Positions 1 to 7,231 of a DNA stretch of 64,000 nt are shown piece after piece. This DNA is from Streptomyces prunicolor NBRC 13075. GTDB taxonomy: Bacteria > Actinomycetota > Actinomycetes > Streptomycetales > Streptomycetaceae. Each line of letters begins with the position of its first letter. Position 1 is the first letter of the stretch. The notes beneath the pieces are model-generated. The model was not told the DNA's origin, made no database searches, and worked only from the letters and a program-made list of their open reading frames with translations. A program made the translations under genes and the position numbers. The DNA lies in NCBI RefSeq assembly GCF_000367365.1, contig NZ_BARF01000027.1, positions 19,398 through 83,397 on the forward strand, read 5' to 3'.

Positions 1-1
1 G

Positions 2-550
2 CGGCTGCCGGACCAGCTGGTCGTGCCGATCGCCTCCGGGTCGCAGCTCACGAAGATCGACAAGGGCCTGCAGGAGCTGATCAAGCTCGGGCTCGTCGAG
101 GACAAGCCGTACAAGATCTTTGGCGCGCAGGCGGAGGGATGTTCGCCGGTTTCCGTCGCGTACAAGGCCGGTCATGACGTCGTACGGCCGCAGAAGCCGA
201 ACACGATCGCCAAGTCGCTGGCCATCGGGAACCCCGCGGACGGTCCTTACGTGCTGGACATTGCTCGGCGGACCGGTGGGGCGGTGGAGGACGTCAATGA
301 CGAGCAGGTTGTCGACGCGATCAAGTTGCTTGCGCGGACCGAGGGGATCTTTGCGGAGACCGCGGGTGGGGTGACCGTTGGTGTGGCGAAGAAGTTGATC
401 GAGAGCGGGTTGCTGGATCCGACGCTGACCACTGTCGTGTTGAACACCGGTGACGGTCTCAAGACGCTTGATGCGGTTGCCGGGACCGGGCTGACCGCGA
501 CTATCCGGCCGAGTCTTGAGTCGTTCAGGGAAGCTGGGCTTGCCTCGTAA
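2..550 (+). CDS. thrC: threonine synthase, C-terminal part (5' end outside window)
   Basis: This is the last 182 codons of a pyridoxal-phosphate enzyme that converts O-phosphohomoserine to threonine, the final step of threonine synthesis in the cytoplasm. The reading frame is open from base 2, so the start and the PLP lysine lie upstream of the window. The visible part has family-typical segments, such as PVSVAYKAGHDVVRPQKPNT around the middle and AETAGGVTVGVAKKL towards the end, the latter placed where the PLP-fold large domain closes. The gene stops at TAA 548-550 and is followed by a dispersed repeat and, 120 bp on, a CysO-type sulfur carrier on the same strand. The order thrC then CysO-like then csp is what I remember for S. 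coelicolor. The family call rests on the sequence pattern of the C-terminal half only. Confidence 0.9.
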   Translation, partial: RLPDQLVVPIASGSQLTKIDKGLQELIKLGLVEDKPYKIFGAQAEGCSPVSVAYKAGHDVVRPQKPNTIAKSLAIGNPADGPYVLDIARRTGGAVEDVNDEQVVDAIKLLARTEGIFAETAGGVTVGVAKKLIESGLLDPTLTTVVLNTGDGLKTLDAVAGTGLTATIRPSLESFREAGLAS

Positions 551-576
551 GCGTCGTTGTTCGTCTGCGGGCCCGG

Positions 577-635
577 TGGGGGCTGGTCGCGCCCCGTGGC
601 GGAGCCACAAATCGATACAGCCCCGCGCCCCTAAA
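577..635 (+). repeat. dispersed intergenic repeat, subtype A
   Basis: Copy of a palindrome-rich element lying between thrC and the CysO-like gene. It runs from GGGGCTGGTCGCG to CAGCCCCGCGCCCC with an inner GTGGCGGAGCCAC palindrome. A nearly identical copy in the opposite orientation lies at 55861-55918, and the related subtype B occurs at 23989-24070 and 63901-63930. Confidence 0.8.
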
Positions 636-670
636 AGCACAAAAGCCACACCTGACCGGAGGTCATCAGC

Positions 671-946
671 ATGAGCGTTAGCGTCCGCATCCCCACCATT
701 CTCCGCACCTACACCGGCGGTAAGGCCGAAGTGACCGCCGAAGGTGCCACCCTCGCCGAGGTCATCTCGGACCTGGAGAAGAACCACGCCGGGATCTCTG
801 CTCGCGTCCTGGACGATCAGGGCAAGTTGCGGCGGTTCGTCAACGTGTACGTGAACGATGACGACGTGCGGTTCGAGCAGGGGCTGGAGACGGCCACTCC
901 GGACGGGGCCGGGGTGTCGATCATTCCGGCCGTCGCCGGAGGCTGA
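671..946 (+). CDS. CysO-like ubiquitin-fold sulfur carrier protein (MoaD/ThiS family)
   Basis: A 91-residue beta-grasp protein ending in Gly-Gly (residues 90-91), the tail that MoaD/ThiS carriers use to hold sulfur as a C-terminal thiocarboxylate. The sequence closely resembles mycobacterial CysO as I remember it: the SIPTILR-like start, the FVNVYVNDDDVRF core (about residues 56-68) and the PAVAGG end. CysO donates sulfur for cysteine synthesis with CysM and is processed by the Mec+ protease. Neither cysM nor mec lies beside it here; the neighbour is thrC, 120 bp upstream. A strong GGAGG at 658-662 precedes the ATG. It could serve CysM encoded elsewhere or another sulfur-transfer pathway. The fold is secure, the partner is inferred. 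Confidence 0.85.
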   Translation: MSVSVRIPTILRTYTGGKAEVTAEGATLAEVISDLEKNHAGISARVLDDQGKLRRFVNVYVNDDDVRFEQGLETATPDGAGVSIIPAVAGG

Positions 947-1010
947 CCATCGAGCACAGCGCCGGTGGCTGATAATTACCCTTGGTAACGCCGATTACCG
1001 AGAGTTCATC

Positions 1011-1049
1011 GAATTGCCCCCTCCGTGAGAGAAACGGAGGGGGCAATTC
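1011..1049 (+). terminator. strong hairpin terminator after the thrC/CysO-like unit
   Basis: A perfect 16-bp stem, GAATTGCCCCCTCCGT (1011-1026) pairing with 1034-1049, closes a 7-nt loop. It lies 65 bp after the CysO-like stop codon. There is only a short T content afterwards, as is usual in Streptomyces. Confidence 0.85.
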
Positions 1050-1403
1050 TGTATGGTTGAGCGGGGTACAGTTGGGGAACGCGCTCCACTCCGCATGCCG
1101 GACGCATATGAGTACCGGCTCCGCGTGCGATGAGAAGTAGCCAAAGTGTGTAGGCATTTTGCGCGTTATGTTCCCTTTATCTGGCCCGACTTGCCCTGAA
1201 GTCGGGCGAATTCTGCGTATATTCCCGACCGGTCCTGCCCGGAATTCTCGTCGGATTGACCTGTTGCAGACGGCAGTTGGGCGGATACATTCGGCCGCGG
1301 TCGACGCGTTCCGGCGCACGCCCCCAAACCTGTGGGGGGTGAGGTCTGACCCGGGTCCGCGAAGTGCGGGTCCGTGCAAGGGCCAGTAATAGGGGAGTTA
1401 GGC
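1050..1403 (+). promoter_or_regulatory. gene-free leader region upstream of the first cold-shock gene
   Basis: About 350 bp without a credible gene. It is clearly more A+T-rich than its surroundings in places (1130-1220). It holds a hairpin, CCCGACTT (1185-1192) pairing with AAGTCGGG (1199-1206), and G-rich/C-rich paired tracts at 1319-1340. A long structured 5' untranslated region would fit cold-shock genes, whose mRNAs are commonly controlled through their leaders, but no transcription start can be fixed from the sequence alone. Confidence 0.5.
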
Positions 1404-1610
1404 ATGGCTCAGGGCACCGTCAAATGGTTCAACGCGGAGAAGGGGTACGGCTTCATCGCGGTCGACGGTGGTGCGGATGTTTTCGTCCACTACAGCGCGA
1501 TTCAAATGGACGGCTACCGCACCCTGGAAGAGGGCCAGCGGGTCGATTTCGAGATCTCGCAGGGTCAGAAGGGGCCGCAGGCGGACATGGTCCGGCTCGC
1601 GACCAGCTGA
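1404..1610 (+). CDS. cold-shock protein (CspA family)
   Basis: A 68-residue single-domain OB-fold nucleic-acid chaperone. RNP1 is KGYGFI at residues 13-18 and RNP2 is VFVHY at 26-30; aromatic residues W8, F9, Y15, F17, F27, H29 and Y30 form the RNA-binding face. The ATG at 1404 is preceded by AGGGGAG at 1391-1397, which decides the start over upstream in-frame codons. The gene is followed by a bidirectional terminator and then by the convergent accessory cluster. From memory, in S. coelicolor this csp sits directly before groEL2, so the DNA from about 1710 to 9500 looks like an insertion. Confidence 0.95.
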   Translation: MAQGTVKWFNAEKGYGFIAVDGGADVFVHYSAIQMDGYRTLEEGQRVDFEISQGQKGPQADMVRLATS

Positions 1611-1651
1611 AGCACGCGCCGACGAACAGCAGCGACGTTCTTCGTTCCTCA

Positions 1652-1703
1652 CCGAAGGGCTCGTACTCCTGGGGGGTCACCTCCTGGGGTACGGGCCCTT
1701 CGG
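1652..1703. terminator. bidirectional terminator between csp and the ATP-grasp gene
   Basis: A 15-bp stem, CCGAAGGGCTCGTAC (1652-1666) with 1689-1703, one G-U pair, and a 22-nt loop that itself contains TCCTGGGG twice. It separates two convergent transcription units and marks one edge of the accessory cluster. Confidence 0.75.
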
Positions 1704-1716
1704 CATGTCCTCCGTC

Positions 1717-2991
1717 TCAGCCGCCCGCGTACAGACCGGACCGCTCCAGCGCGCGCAGCCGGAGTGTGTCCGCCTCGATGACGGCCGGGTCGTCGGAGGC
1801 GAGGTAGACGGCGCCGGGGCAGGTGGCCAGGTCGACGGTCTGCGGGGCCGGGCCGCCCTCGGGAAGGTTCATGACGAGCCCGGCGAAGGAGGCGAGCGAC
1901 CGCACCGTGTCCCAGCCCGCGCCGGAGGGCACGACGCCGTCGGTCTCGCTGATCAGGTTGACGCACCGCAGCCGTGAGTGCAGCCGGTACGGCTCCCGGG
2001 CGCGGCGCAGGAACTCCTCGGGCCGCGCGATGGACAGGGCCAGGGATTCGACCTGGTTGGTGCCGACGCAGCGGGAGAGCACGTCCGGCAGCTGGCCGCC
2101 GCCGATCCGGGCACCGCACTCGACCAGGACGGGCCCGTCATCGGTCAGCATGACTTCCGTGTGGGCCGCTCCGTTGCGGATCTCCAGCGCGTCGAGGACG
2201 TCGAGGACGTAGGCGGCCACGCGCGAGCCGCCCGGGTCGTCGGGCGGGAGCAGGTCCTCGTAGTCGTTGATGGAACGGCCGCCGGGTACCGGGCGCTTGT
2301 AGTAGTGCCAGATCTCGATGACGCGGTGCACGCCGTCCCGGCTGACGGTGTTGACGTAGTGCTCCTCGCCCGCGAGGAACTGCTGGGCGAGGACGGTGGG
2401 GTTGCCGCGCCCGTAGCGGTCGATGCCGGCCGCGATCTTGCGGTGCGCGGCGACGACCGCTTCCGCGCTGTCACAGAAGATGACGTTGTCGGTGCCCGCG
2501 CTGGACGGTGGCTTGAGCACGACGGGCCACGGACCGCGAGCTTCCGCCCAGGCCAGGATCTCGTCGGCCGAGGTCGAGGTGATGCTGTCGGCTGCGGCGA
2601 GACCCGCCTCGCGCACCGCCTTGTGCATCGCGTACTTGTCCCGTCGGGCCTCGGGGTGGCGCATGCCGTTGCCCGGGGTGCCGAGCGCGGCCGAGAGCTC
2701 GTTGGCGAGGAGGACGCCGGATTCGGCGGCGGCCACCACGATGCCGACACCGTGCTGCCGCAGTCGCTCGGCCGTCCTGCGTACGTCGCCGTCGTGCTGG
2801 AACTCGACGGTGAAGTCCTCGGGGCAGTAGGCGAGTTTGGTGTCCGGGAACGGGGAGCGGACGTGGACGTGGTCCACACCGTAGCGGCGCAGTGCCGGGG
2901 GCAGCAGGCGTCCGGCGCCGTAGGCGTCGACCACGGCGCACGTCACGCTTGAGGGCGGTTCATTCATCGGATCGACTGGGATGTTGTTCAT
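1717..2991 (-). CDS. ATP-grasp carboxylate-amine ligase
   Basis: A 424-residue ligase of the ATP-grasp superfamily, which joins a carboxylate to an amine through an acyl-phosphate. An N-terminal pre-ATP-grasp region (about 15-115) is followed by the ATP-grasp fold: nucleotide lysine K160 in VVLKP, a small-residue loop S163-G166, the hinge acidic pair E209-E210, and metal-binding E279 (HTEV) and E291 in VECGARIGG (289-297). This layout is that of L-amino-acid or dipeptide ligases. It is last in the operon, 13 bp after the EamA gene. BesA, an ATP-grasp ligase, makes a gamma-glutamyl dipeptide in the beta-ethynylserine pathway, which is the model for my guess that this enzyme caps or couples the modified amino acid. 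A second ATG lies eight codons inside; neither has a strong ribosome site. Substrates are not known. Confidence 0.85.
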   Translation of the reverse strand: MNNIPVDPMNEPPSSVTCAVVDAYGAGRLLPPALRRYGVDHVHVRSPFPDTKLAYCPEDFTVEFQHDGDVRRTAERLRQHGVGIVVAAAESGVLLANELSAALGTPGNGMRHPEARRDKYAMHKAVREAGLAAADSITSTSADEILAWAEARGPWPVVLKPPSSAGTDNVIFCDSAEAVVAAHRKIAAGIDRYGRGNPTVLAQQFLAGEEHYVNTVSRDGVHRVIEIWHYYKRPVPGGRSINDYEDLLPPDDPGGSRVAAYVLDVLDALEIRNGAAHTEVMLTDDGPVLVECGARIGGGQLPDVLSRCVGTNQVESLALSIARPEEFLRRAREPYRLHSRLRCVNLISETDGVVPSGAGWDTVRSLASFAGLVMNLPEGGPAPQTVDLATCPGAVYLASDDPAVIEADTLRLRALERSGLYAGG

Positions 2992-3004
2992 CTGCGGTCA
3001 CCCG

Positions 3005-4012
3005 TCACAGGGTCTTCGTGTCTTCGGGGGGATTGAGCGAGGCGCCGTCCGGCAGGGGTGCCGATGGCTCCTGTCTGCGGTCTTCCTGGGCGCGTTTCAC
3101 GACGCCCACCGACATCAGGACGATCAGGGCCACGGTGCACACCCAGCTGACCGCTGAGGTGGTCAGCCGTCCGTCGAGGAGCTGCAGAAGCAGCGTGATG
3201 AGGGGAGACACCGAGATCAGCAGCGACGTGGTGATCGGCTCGGTGTGCTTGATGCCGATCTGCAGGACGTAGATGGGCAGGCCCACACCGATGACGGCGA
3301 CGATGAGCGAGGGCCACAACGCCGCGCCGACTCCGGGCCGTTCGCTCAGCGCGGTCAGCACCCAGGTGATGGCGATCATCAGGAAGAAGCGGATGGCGAG
3401 GACCGCCTGCGGCGTCTGCCCGGCCTCGCTCAGCCGCTTCATGTAGATGATGTTGGCGGTCGAGCCGATGCCGCAGGCCAGCGTCAGCAGAAATCCGGCG
3501 ACGGCGTGCCCGGGCTCCAGCGATCCCACCGCGCTGCGACCGGTGAACGACTCCCACACCAGGACCGCGAGCACGACGCAGACACCGAGGGACGCGGCGA
3601 CCTCGGCCCTCAGGGCCTTGCTTCCGCGCCGCAGCACGGGACCCATCAGGATGGTGAGGATCGGGCCGAGCGCCACCACCACCACGCTGACCACGGCCGG
3701 CTCCAGGTACTTGAGCGCGAACAGCATCGAAAGCCAGGTGACGGCGGTGGTCACGTTGATCGCGGCCACGTCGTACGGGTGGGTGCGCAGGGGGCGAAGT
3801 GCGGCGGGCAGGCCGACGCGTACAGCCTGCAGGGTGAGGAAGAACGCCGCGGTCATGGAGAACGAGACCGCGGCGAGCACCTGCGGGCTGACGTCCTGGA
3901 CCGTGCTGCCTCCGTAGACGTCGAGCGCGGCGGTCAGGAAGGCGAAGCCGAGGATCGGGGCGATGCCGCTGACGACGTGGGACGTCTGGGGTTGTTTGGG
4001 GCGGTCAGGCAA
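3005..4012 (-). CDS. EamA/DMT-family transporter, probable product exporter
   Basis: A 335-residue membrane protein with about ten hydrophobic helices in two EamA-type halves (roughly 15-150 and 170-310), the drug/metabolite transporter pattern; many members export amino acids and related metabolites. It probably starts at TTG 4012, immediately after the TAA of the radical SAM gene; GGAG lies 9 nt upstream inside that gene, so the two are translationally coupled. The C-terminus (about 315-335) is a polar cytoplasmic tail. Sitting between the radical SAM and ligase genes, it is best explained as the exporter of the cluster product or of a peptide-capped form of it. The superfamily is clear, the cargo is inferred from context. 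Confidence 0.88.
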   Translation of the reverse strand: MPDRPKQPQTSHVVSGIAPILGFAFLTAALDVYGGSTVQDVSPQVLAAVSFSMTAAFFLTLQAVRVGLPAALRPLRTHPYDVAAINVTTAVTWLSMLFALKYLEPAVVSVVVVALGPILTILMGPVLRRGSKALRAEVAASLGVCVVLAVLVWESFTGRSAVGSLEPGHAVAGFLLTLACGIGSTANIIYMKRLSEAGQTPQAVLAIRFFLMIAITWVLTALSERPGVGAALWPSLIVAVIGVGLPIYVLQIGIKHTEPITTSLLISVSPLITLLLQLLDGRLTTSAVSWVCTVALIVLMSVGVVKRAQEDRRQEPSAPLPDGASLNPPEDTKTL

Positions 4013-5965
4013 TTACGAGGTCTCCGATACGGGTGTGAGGGTGTTGCGCGGGATCCGGGAACCGGGCGCCGTGGGCTCGGTCCGGTCGTCGGGTGCCGGC
4101 GGGGTGGCGGTCCCGAAGTAGTGTGCACCGGTCTCGTGGTTGTCGAGATGGTGGTAGAAGCCGCGCCGGGACCGGAACTCGTACGCGGTGTCCAGTGGCT
4201 CGGGAGCCGTCAGGTCGCCCGTGGCGAGCCGGTCGTAGGCGGCGGTGACGTCGAACGGGAAGCTCACGAGGCCGCTGCTCACGTAGGTGTCGCCCTCCTC
4301 GCGCCAGCCGTCGGGCAGCGCGGCGCCGGGGGGTTGGTAGACAGGCCGTGCCAGGCGCTCGAAGCGGTAGAAGTATGGGCCGAACTCGGTCCACCCGGCG
4401 GGGAACCGTGGCACGACCGTCTCGTTCCACCACCGCTCGATCTCCGCGTCGAGCTCCGGGCCCGAGTAGAGCAGGCGGTGCCCGCTCGCCACGGCGGGGG
4501 ACTCGGCGAGCACGGGGAACGCCTCGCGGAACGCCACCACGGACGGGTGGTCCGAGGCGCTGATCCACTCCAGCAGCGAGTGGATCACCTCTGACTGGCT
4601 CATCCCGGCCAGCACGCGGGCCGGACGCCATAGCCGTTTGAAGTACTGGTTCTCCCCCAGGATGCGGGCCAGGAACATGAAGCGCTGCATCGCGAAGTTC
4701 TCCGCCAGCGTGGAGGTCCGGTTGGCGAGGACGTACTCGAAGTCGTCCGACTCGCCGCGCACGGTGACGAATCCGTGCAGCTCGCGCTGTTCGCTGTAGG
4801 CCGTGTTGGGCAGCAGGAGCAGCGGGTACACGGCGATGCGCGGCACCTTCTCGGCGATCCTGTCGTATCCGTCGAGGAACGACTCGACCGTCTCTCCCGG
4901 CGCTCCCCAGATCAGCTCGACGAAGGCGTCCATGCCTTCGTCGGCCAGCCAGTCGCTGAGGTCCTGCCACTGGTTGAGCTTCATGTTGCGGCGCTGCATG
5001 CCGGTGAGCGCCTCGTCCGAGAGTGTCTGCAGGGCGAGCGTGAACGAGCTCTTGAAGCCGCGCTCCTTCAGGGTGCGCACGATGCGGTGGAAGCGCTGGG
5101 ACTTGTTCTTGGCCCAGTTGGCCTCGAGCGACGTGGGAAACCCGTACTTCTCGTTGATCTTCAGGAGGTCTTCGGTGAACTCCTCATCGGCTTCGAGCAT
5201 GCCGAAGTTCGCGTCGCACAGGAAGACCGTGGGGACCTGGTGGTATCCGAACAGATCGAGTTCGGCGGCCAGCCGGTCCCGGGAGAAGGAGCGCACCCGC
5301 TGGCCGGTGGCGCCACCCCAGTAACAGAAGGAACAGCGGTACGGGCAGCCCCGGTTCGTCTCCAGTAAAGCGAATTCATAGGGAAAGTTTCCGTTGCGAT
5401 CGAGTAAGGGTATCGCGCCGGTGAGAAACGGGGACGGAATGATGTCCAGGTCATTGATACGGTCACGGTCCGGCGTGGTGATGAAATCGGTGCCGTCCGT
5501 GCGGAACGAAATTCCGGATATGGGGGGCAGGTTGGGATCCCGGCGGTCGGCGAGGACCGAGCTGATCAATTCGCGGAACGTCAGCTCGCCCTCGCCGTTC
5601 ACCACGATGTCGACCGATGGGCATTCGCGGAACACCTTCGGCGCCTGATGGCTCACGTGGTTTCCGCCGAAGATGGTGAGGCCGTCGGGCCTCAACTGCT
5701 TGTGCACTTCGGCCAGGAGGGAGAAGTTCCGATAGTTCCAGCCCACCACGGAGAAGGCGAGCACATCGGGTACCTCGTCATGAAAGATGGTCCGGGTCAT
5801 CTCGTTCACGGACCATCCACCGCGCATGTTGTGGATTCGTACGTCGACTTCTCGACCGATGTCGGGATCAGCGTCGAGCACTGCCTTCAGATAACCAGCC
5901 GCGAGGGGCATGGAATCAACCGGCAGGTCCCAGGCACTCTGCTGCACCAAGGCGATCTTGAGCAT
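4013..5965 (-). CDS. cobalamin-binding-type radical SAM enzyme
   Basis: A 650-residue enzyme with the two-domain layout of class B radical SAM proteins. Residues about 1-150 resemble the Rossmann B12-binding domain, but the DxHxxG signature is absent; IFGGNHVSHQ (98-107) is at the matching place, suggesting base-off, His-off cobalamin as in several of these enzymes. The radical SAM core has CxxxCxxC at C207, C211 and C214 for the 4Fe-4S cluster. A long C-terminal region (about 430-650) is not recognised. The family methylates unreactive carbon or phosphorus or does other radical rearrangements. GGAGG 8 nt before the ATG fixes the start. Two leucines, L187 and L200, use the rare TTA codon, implying bldA-tRNA dependence. 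It lies 36 bp after the B3/4 gene. The reaction is unknown; methylation or C-C bond chemistry on the amino acid is plausible. Confidence 0.85.
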   Translation of the reverse strand: MLKIALVQQSAWDLPVDSMPLAAGYLKAVLDADPDIGREVDVRIHNMRGGWSVNEMTRTIFHDEVPDVLAFSVVGWNYRNFSLLAEVHKQLRPDGLTIFGGNHVSHQAPKVFRECPSVDIVVNGEGELTFRELISSVLADRRDPNLPPISGISFRTDGTDFITTPDRDRINDLDIIPSPFLTGAIPLLDRNGNFPYEFALLETNRGCPYRCSFCYWGGATGQRVRSFSRDRLAAELDLFGYHQVPTVFLCDANFGMLEADEEFTEDLLKINEKYGFPTSLEANWAKNKSQRFHRIVRTLKERGFKSSFTLALQTLSDEALTGMQRRNMKLNQWQDLSDWLADEGMDAFVELIWGAPGETVESFLDGYDRIAEKVPRIAVYPLLLLPNTAYSEQRELHGFVTVRGESDDFEYVLANRTSTLAENFAMQRFMFLARILGENQYFKRLWRPARVLAGMSQSEVIHSLLEWISASDHPSVVAFREAFPVLAESPAVASGHRLLYSGPELDAEIERWWNETVVPRFPAGWTEFGPYFYRFERLARPVYQPPGAALPDGWREEGDTYVSSGLVSFPFDVTAAYDRLATGDLTAPEPLDTAYEFRSRRGFYHHLDNHETGAHYFGTATPPAPDDRTEPTAPGSRIPRNTLTPVSETS

Positions 5966-6001
5966 GTACGGATGCCTCCATGATGAAGATGAAGTGGGCC
6001 G

Positions 6002-6772
6002 TCAGCCGCTGGCCACCCAGGTGACCTCCGTGTCGGCGGTGGGGTCGAAGTGGTACAGAGTCACGCTGTCGCTGTGCGGGGTCACCCGGTCCGCGAGTTC
6101 TCGTTGCGCCTGGGCCAGTACATCCGGGGGGATCACCGATGCGATGCCCTCCAGGAGCAGCATCACGTCCCGGGTCGCCGCGGTGACCTTGGTGTTGTCC
6201 GCGTCCCGGTGGTTCCAGTGGCGGGTCAGGACGTGGGAGCCGTCGCCGTAGACGACCTCGCCCTCGACGGGCGTCTCCCGCTCGTCGGGCTTGCCCAGCG
6301 GCACATGGGTGTCGCCGGGGCGTGCGTAGCGCAGGCAGAAGCCTTCCCGGATGCCGGTCAGGTCGTAACCGCCCGTCGGCAGCATGTACTTCATGGACAC
6401 GAGGTTGCAGGTGTCCACGAGCGGGGAGATCCGCGGCAGCCGACCCGCCTTGAGGAGCCGGCGCCGCAGCGCGTCGACACTCGGCCGCGTCCTGCGGGGG
6501 TTGGTGCCGAAGCTGCGCAGCAGTTCGTGCCAGGCGGCGATGGTCGGCTCATCCTCCTCCGACAGGGTCCGCGTGCCCGCGCGTACCTCGGCCTCGAAGC
6601 CCGCCAGCTCCTCCTCGGTCTCCGGCCACGGCTCGGCGTTCTTCAGGCCGAGCACGAGGACGGCGGCGGTGCGGCAGTCGGGGTAGCGGGCGGCGATGTC
6701 TGGAGCCACGCTCAGCTGGAGGGTGCGGGCCTTGGCGGTCGTGCGGGCGGCGGCTTCGGTCTCGTGGTTCAT
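6002..6772 (-). CDS. solo B3/4-domain protein (PheT-editing-domain relative, COG3382 type)
   Basis: A 256-residue cytoplasmic protein matching the B3/B4 fold that forms the editing site of bacterial phenylalanyl-tRNA synthetase beta chains. Supporting patterns are RRTRPSVDALRRRLLKAG (about 110-127), PLVDTCNLVSMKYMLP (about 132-147) and the GEVVYGDGSHVLTRHWNHRD region (about 186-205), which together are characteristic of free-standing B3/4 proteins. Such proteins are thought to hydrolyse misacylated tRNA or bind tRNA. First in the operon, it would be made before the enzymes. I infer that it removes a toxic product or intermediate amino acid from tRNA, as the fluorothreonyl-tRNA deacylase of S. 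cattleya does with a different fold. ATG 6772 with GGAAAG six bases upstream is preferred to the adjacent TTG 6775. The family is fairly clear, the role is inference. Confidence 0.8.
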   Translation of the reverse strand: MNHETEAAARTTAKARTLQLSVAPDIAARYPDCRTAAVLVLGLKNAEPWPETEEELAGFEAEVRAGTRTLSEEDEPTIAAWHELLRSFGTNPRRTRPSVDALRRRLLKAGRLPRISPLVDTCNLVSMKYMLPTGGYDLTGIREGFCLRYARPGDTHVPLGKPDERETPVEGEVVYGDGSHVLTRHWNHRDADNTKVTAATRDVMLLLEGIASVIPPDVLAQAQRELADRVTPHSDSVTLYHFDPTADTEVTWVASG

Positions 6773-7231
6773 CAAGCACTTTCCGGTGAGGTGGTGCGCG
6801 AATCTCGGTCAGTTGACGGACGACTGATCAACGGGCGGCCCGCCGGGCTGGACACGGGGCGGCCGGTGGAGCACCGGCGCATGCCACCACCTACGGGCGG
6901 CGGTTAATTCAGCCGAACCAATTTTCCGCAGACCACGGGCTTTCTTCCTGGTCAGGACAGGCCCGATGGCGGAGCCGCCGCTCTGGCGACAGTACGTCAA
7001 GGCCGATATCGAAGACAGAATTCCGGATGGGAATGGCTCTCGCACGGCGGGAATCGGCCATTGTTTAGATGTGGACATTCGAGGCAGTCGCCGCATGCGG
7101 GGCGGCTGGAAGGCGCGAATACGGGAGTGACTCGCGTCACACTTGCAGGGGGCGGGGTTGCTGTCGGAGCCGAACGCGGCTCACCGTTGAATCGAGCCAT
7201 CGGGTCCATTCGAGATGAAGGGTCAGATGAA
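6773..7231. promoter_or_regulatory. divergent control region of the halogenase cluster
   Basis: A 459-bp gene-free stretch between the minus-strand operon and the halogenase gene. It is less GC-rich than the coding DNA around 6905-7080. It has a short palindrome GTGAC-TCGC-GTCAC (7126-7139) and GTTGA/TCAAC arms near 6813-6834, either of which could be an operator; no cluster-encoded regulator was found. GAAGGG at 7217-7222 is the ribosome site for the TTG start of the halogenase. No -10/-35 pair can be chosen with confidence. Confidence 0.5.

Noticed and set aside
3245..4594. A 449-codon plus-strand frame across the exporter and radical SAM genes
   Set aside because: Shadow frame over two recognised minus-strand genes; its composition is not protein-like.
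7061..7231. N-terminal extension of the halogenase to ATG 7061
   Set aside because: The 57 extra residues have no family match and TTG 7232 has a good ribosome site and gives the usual length.
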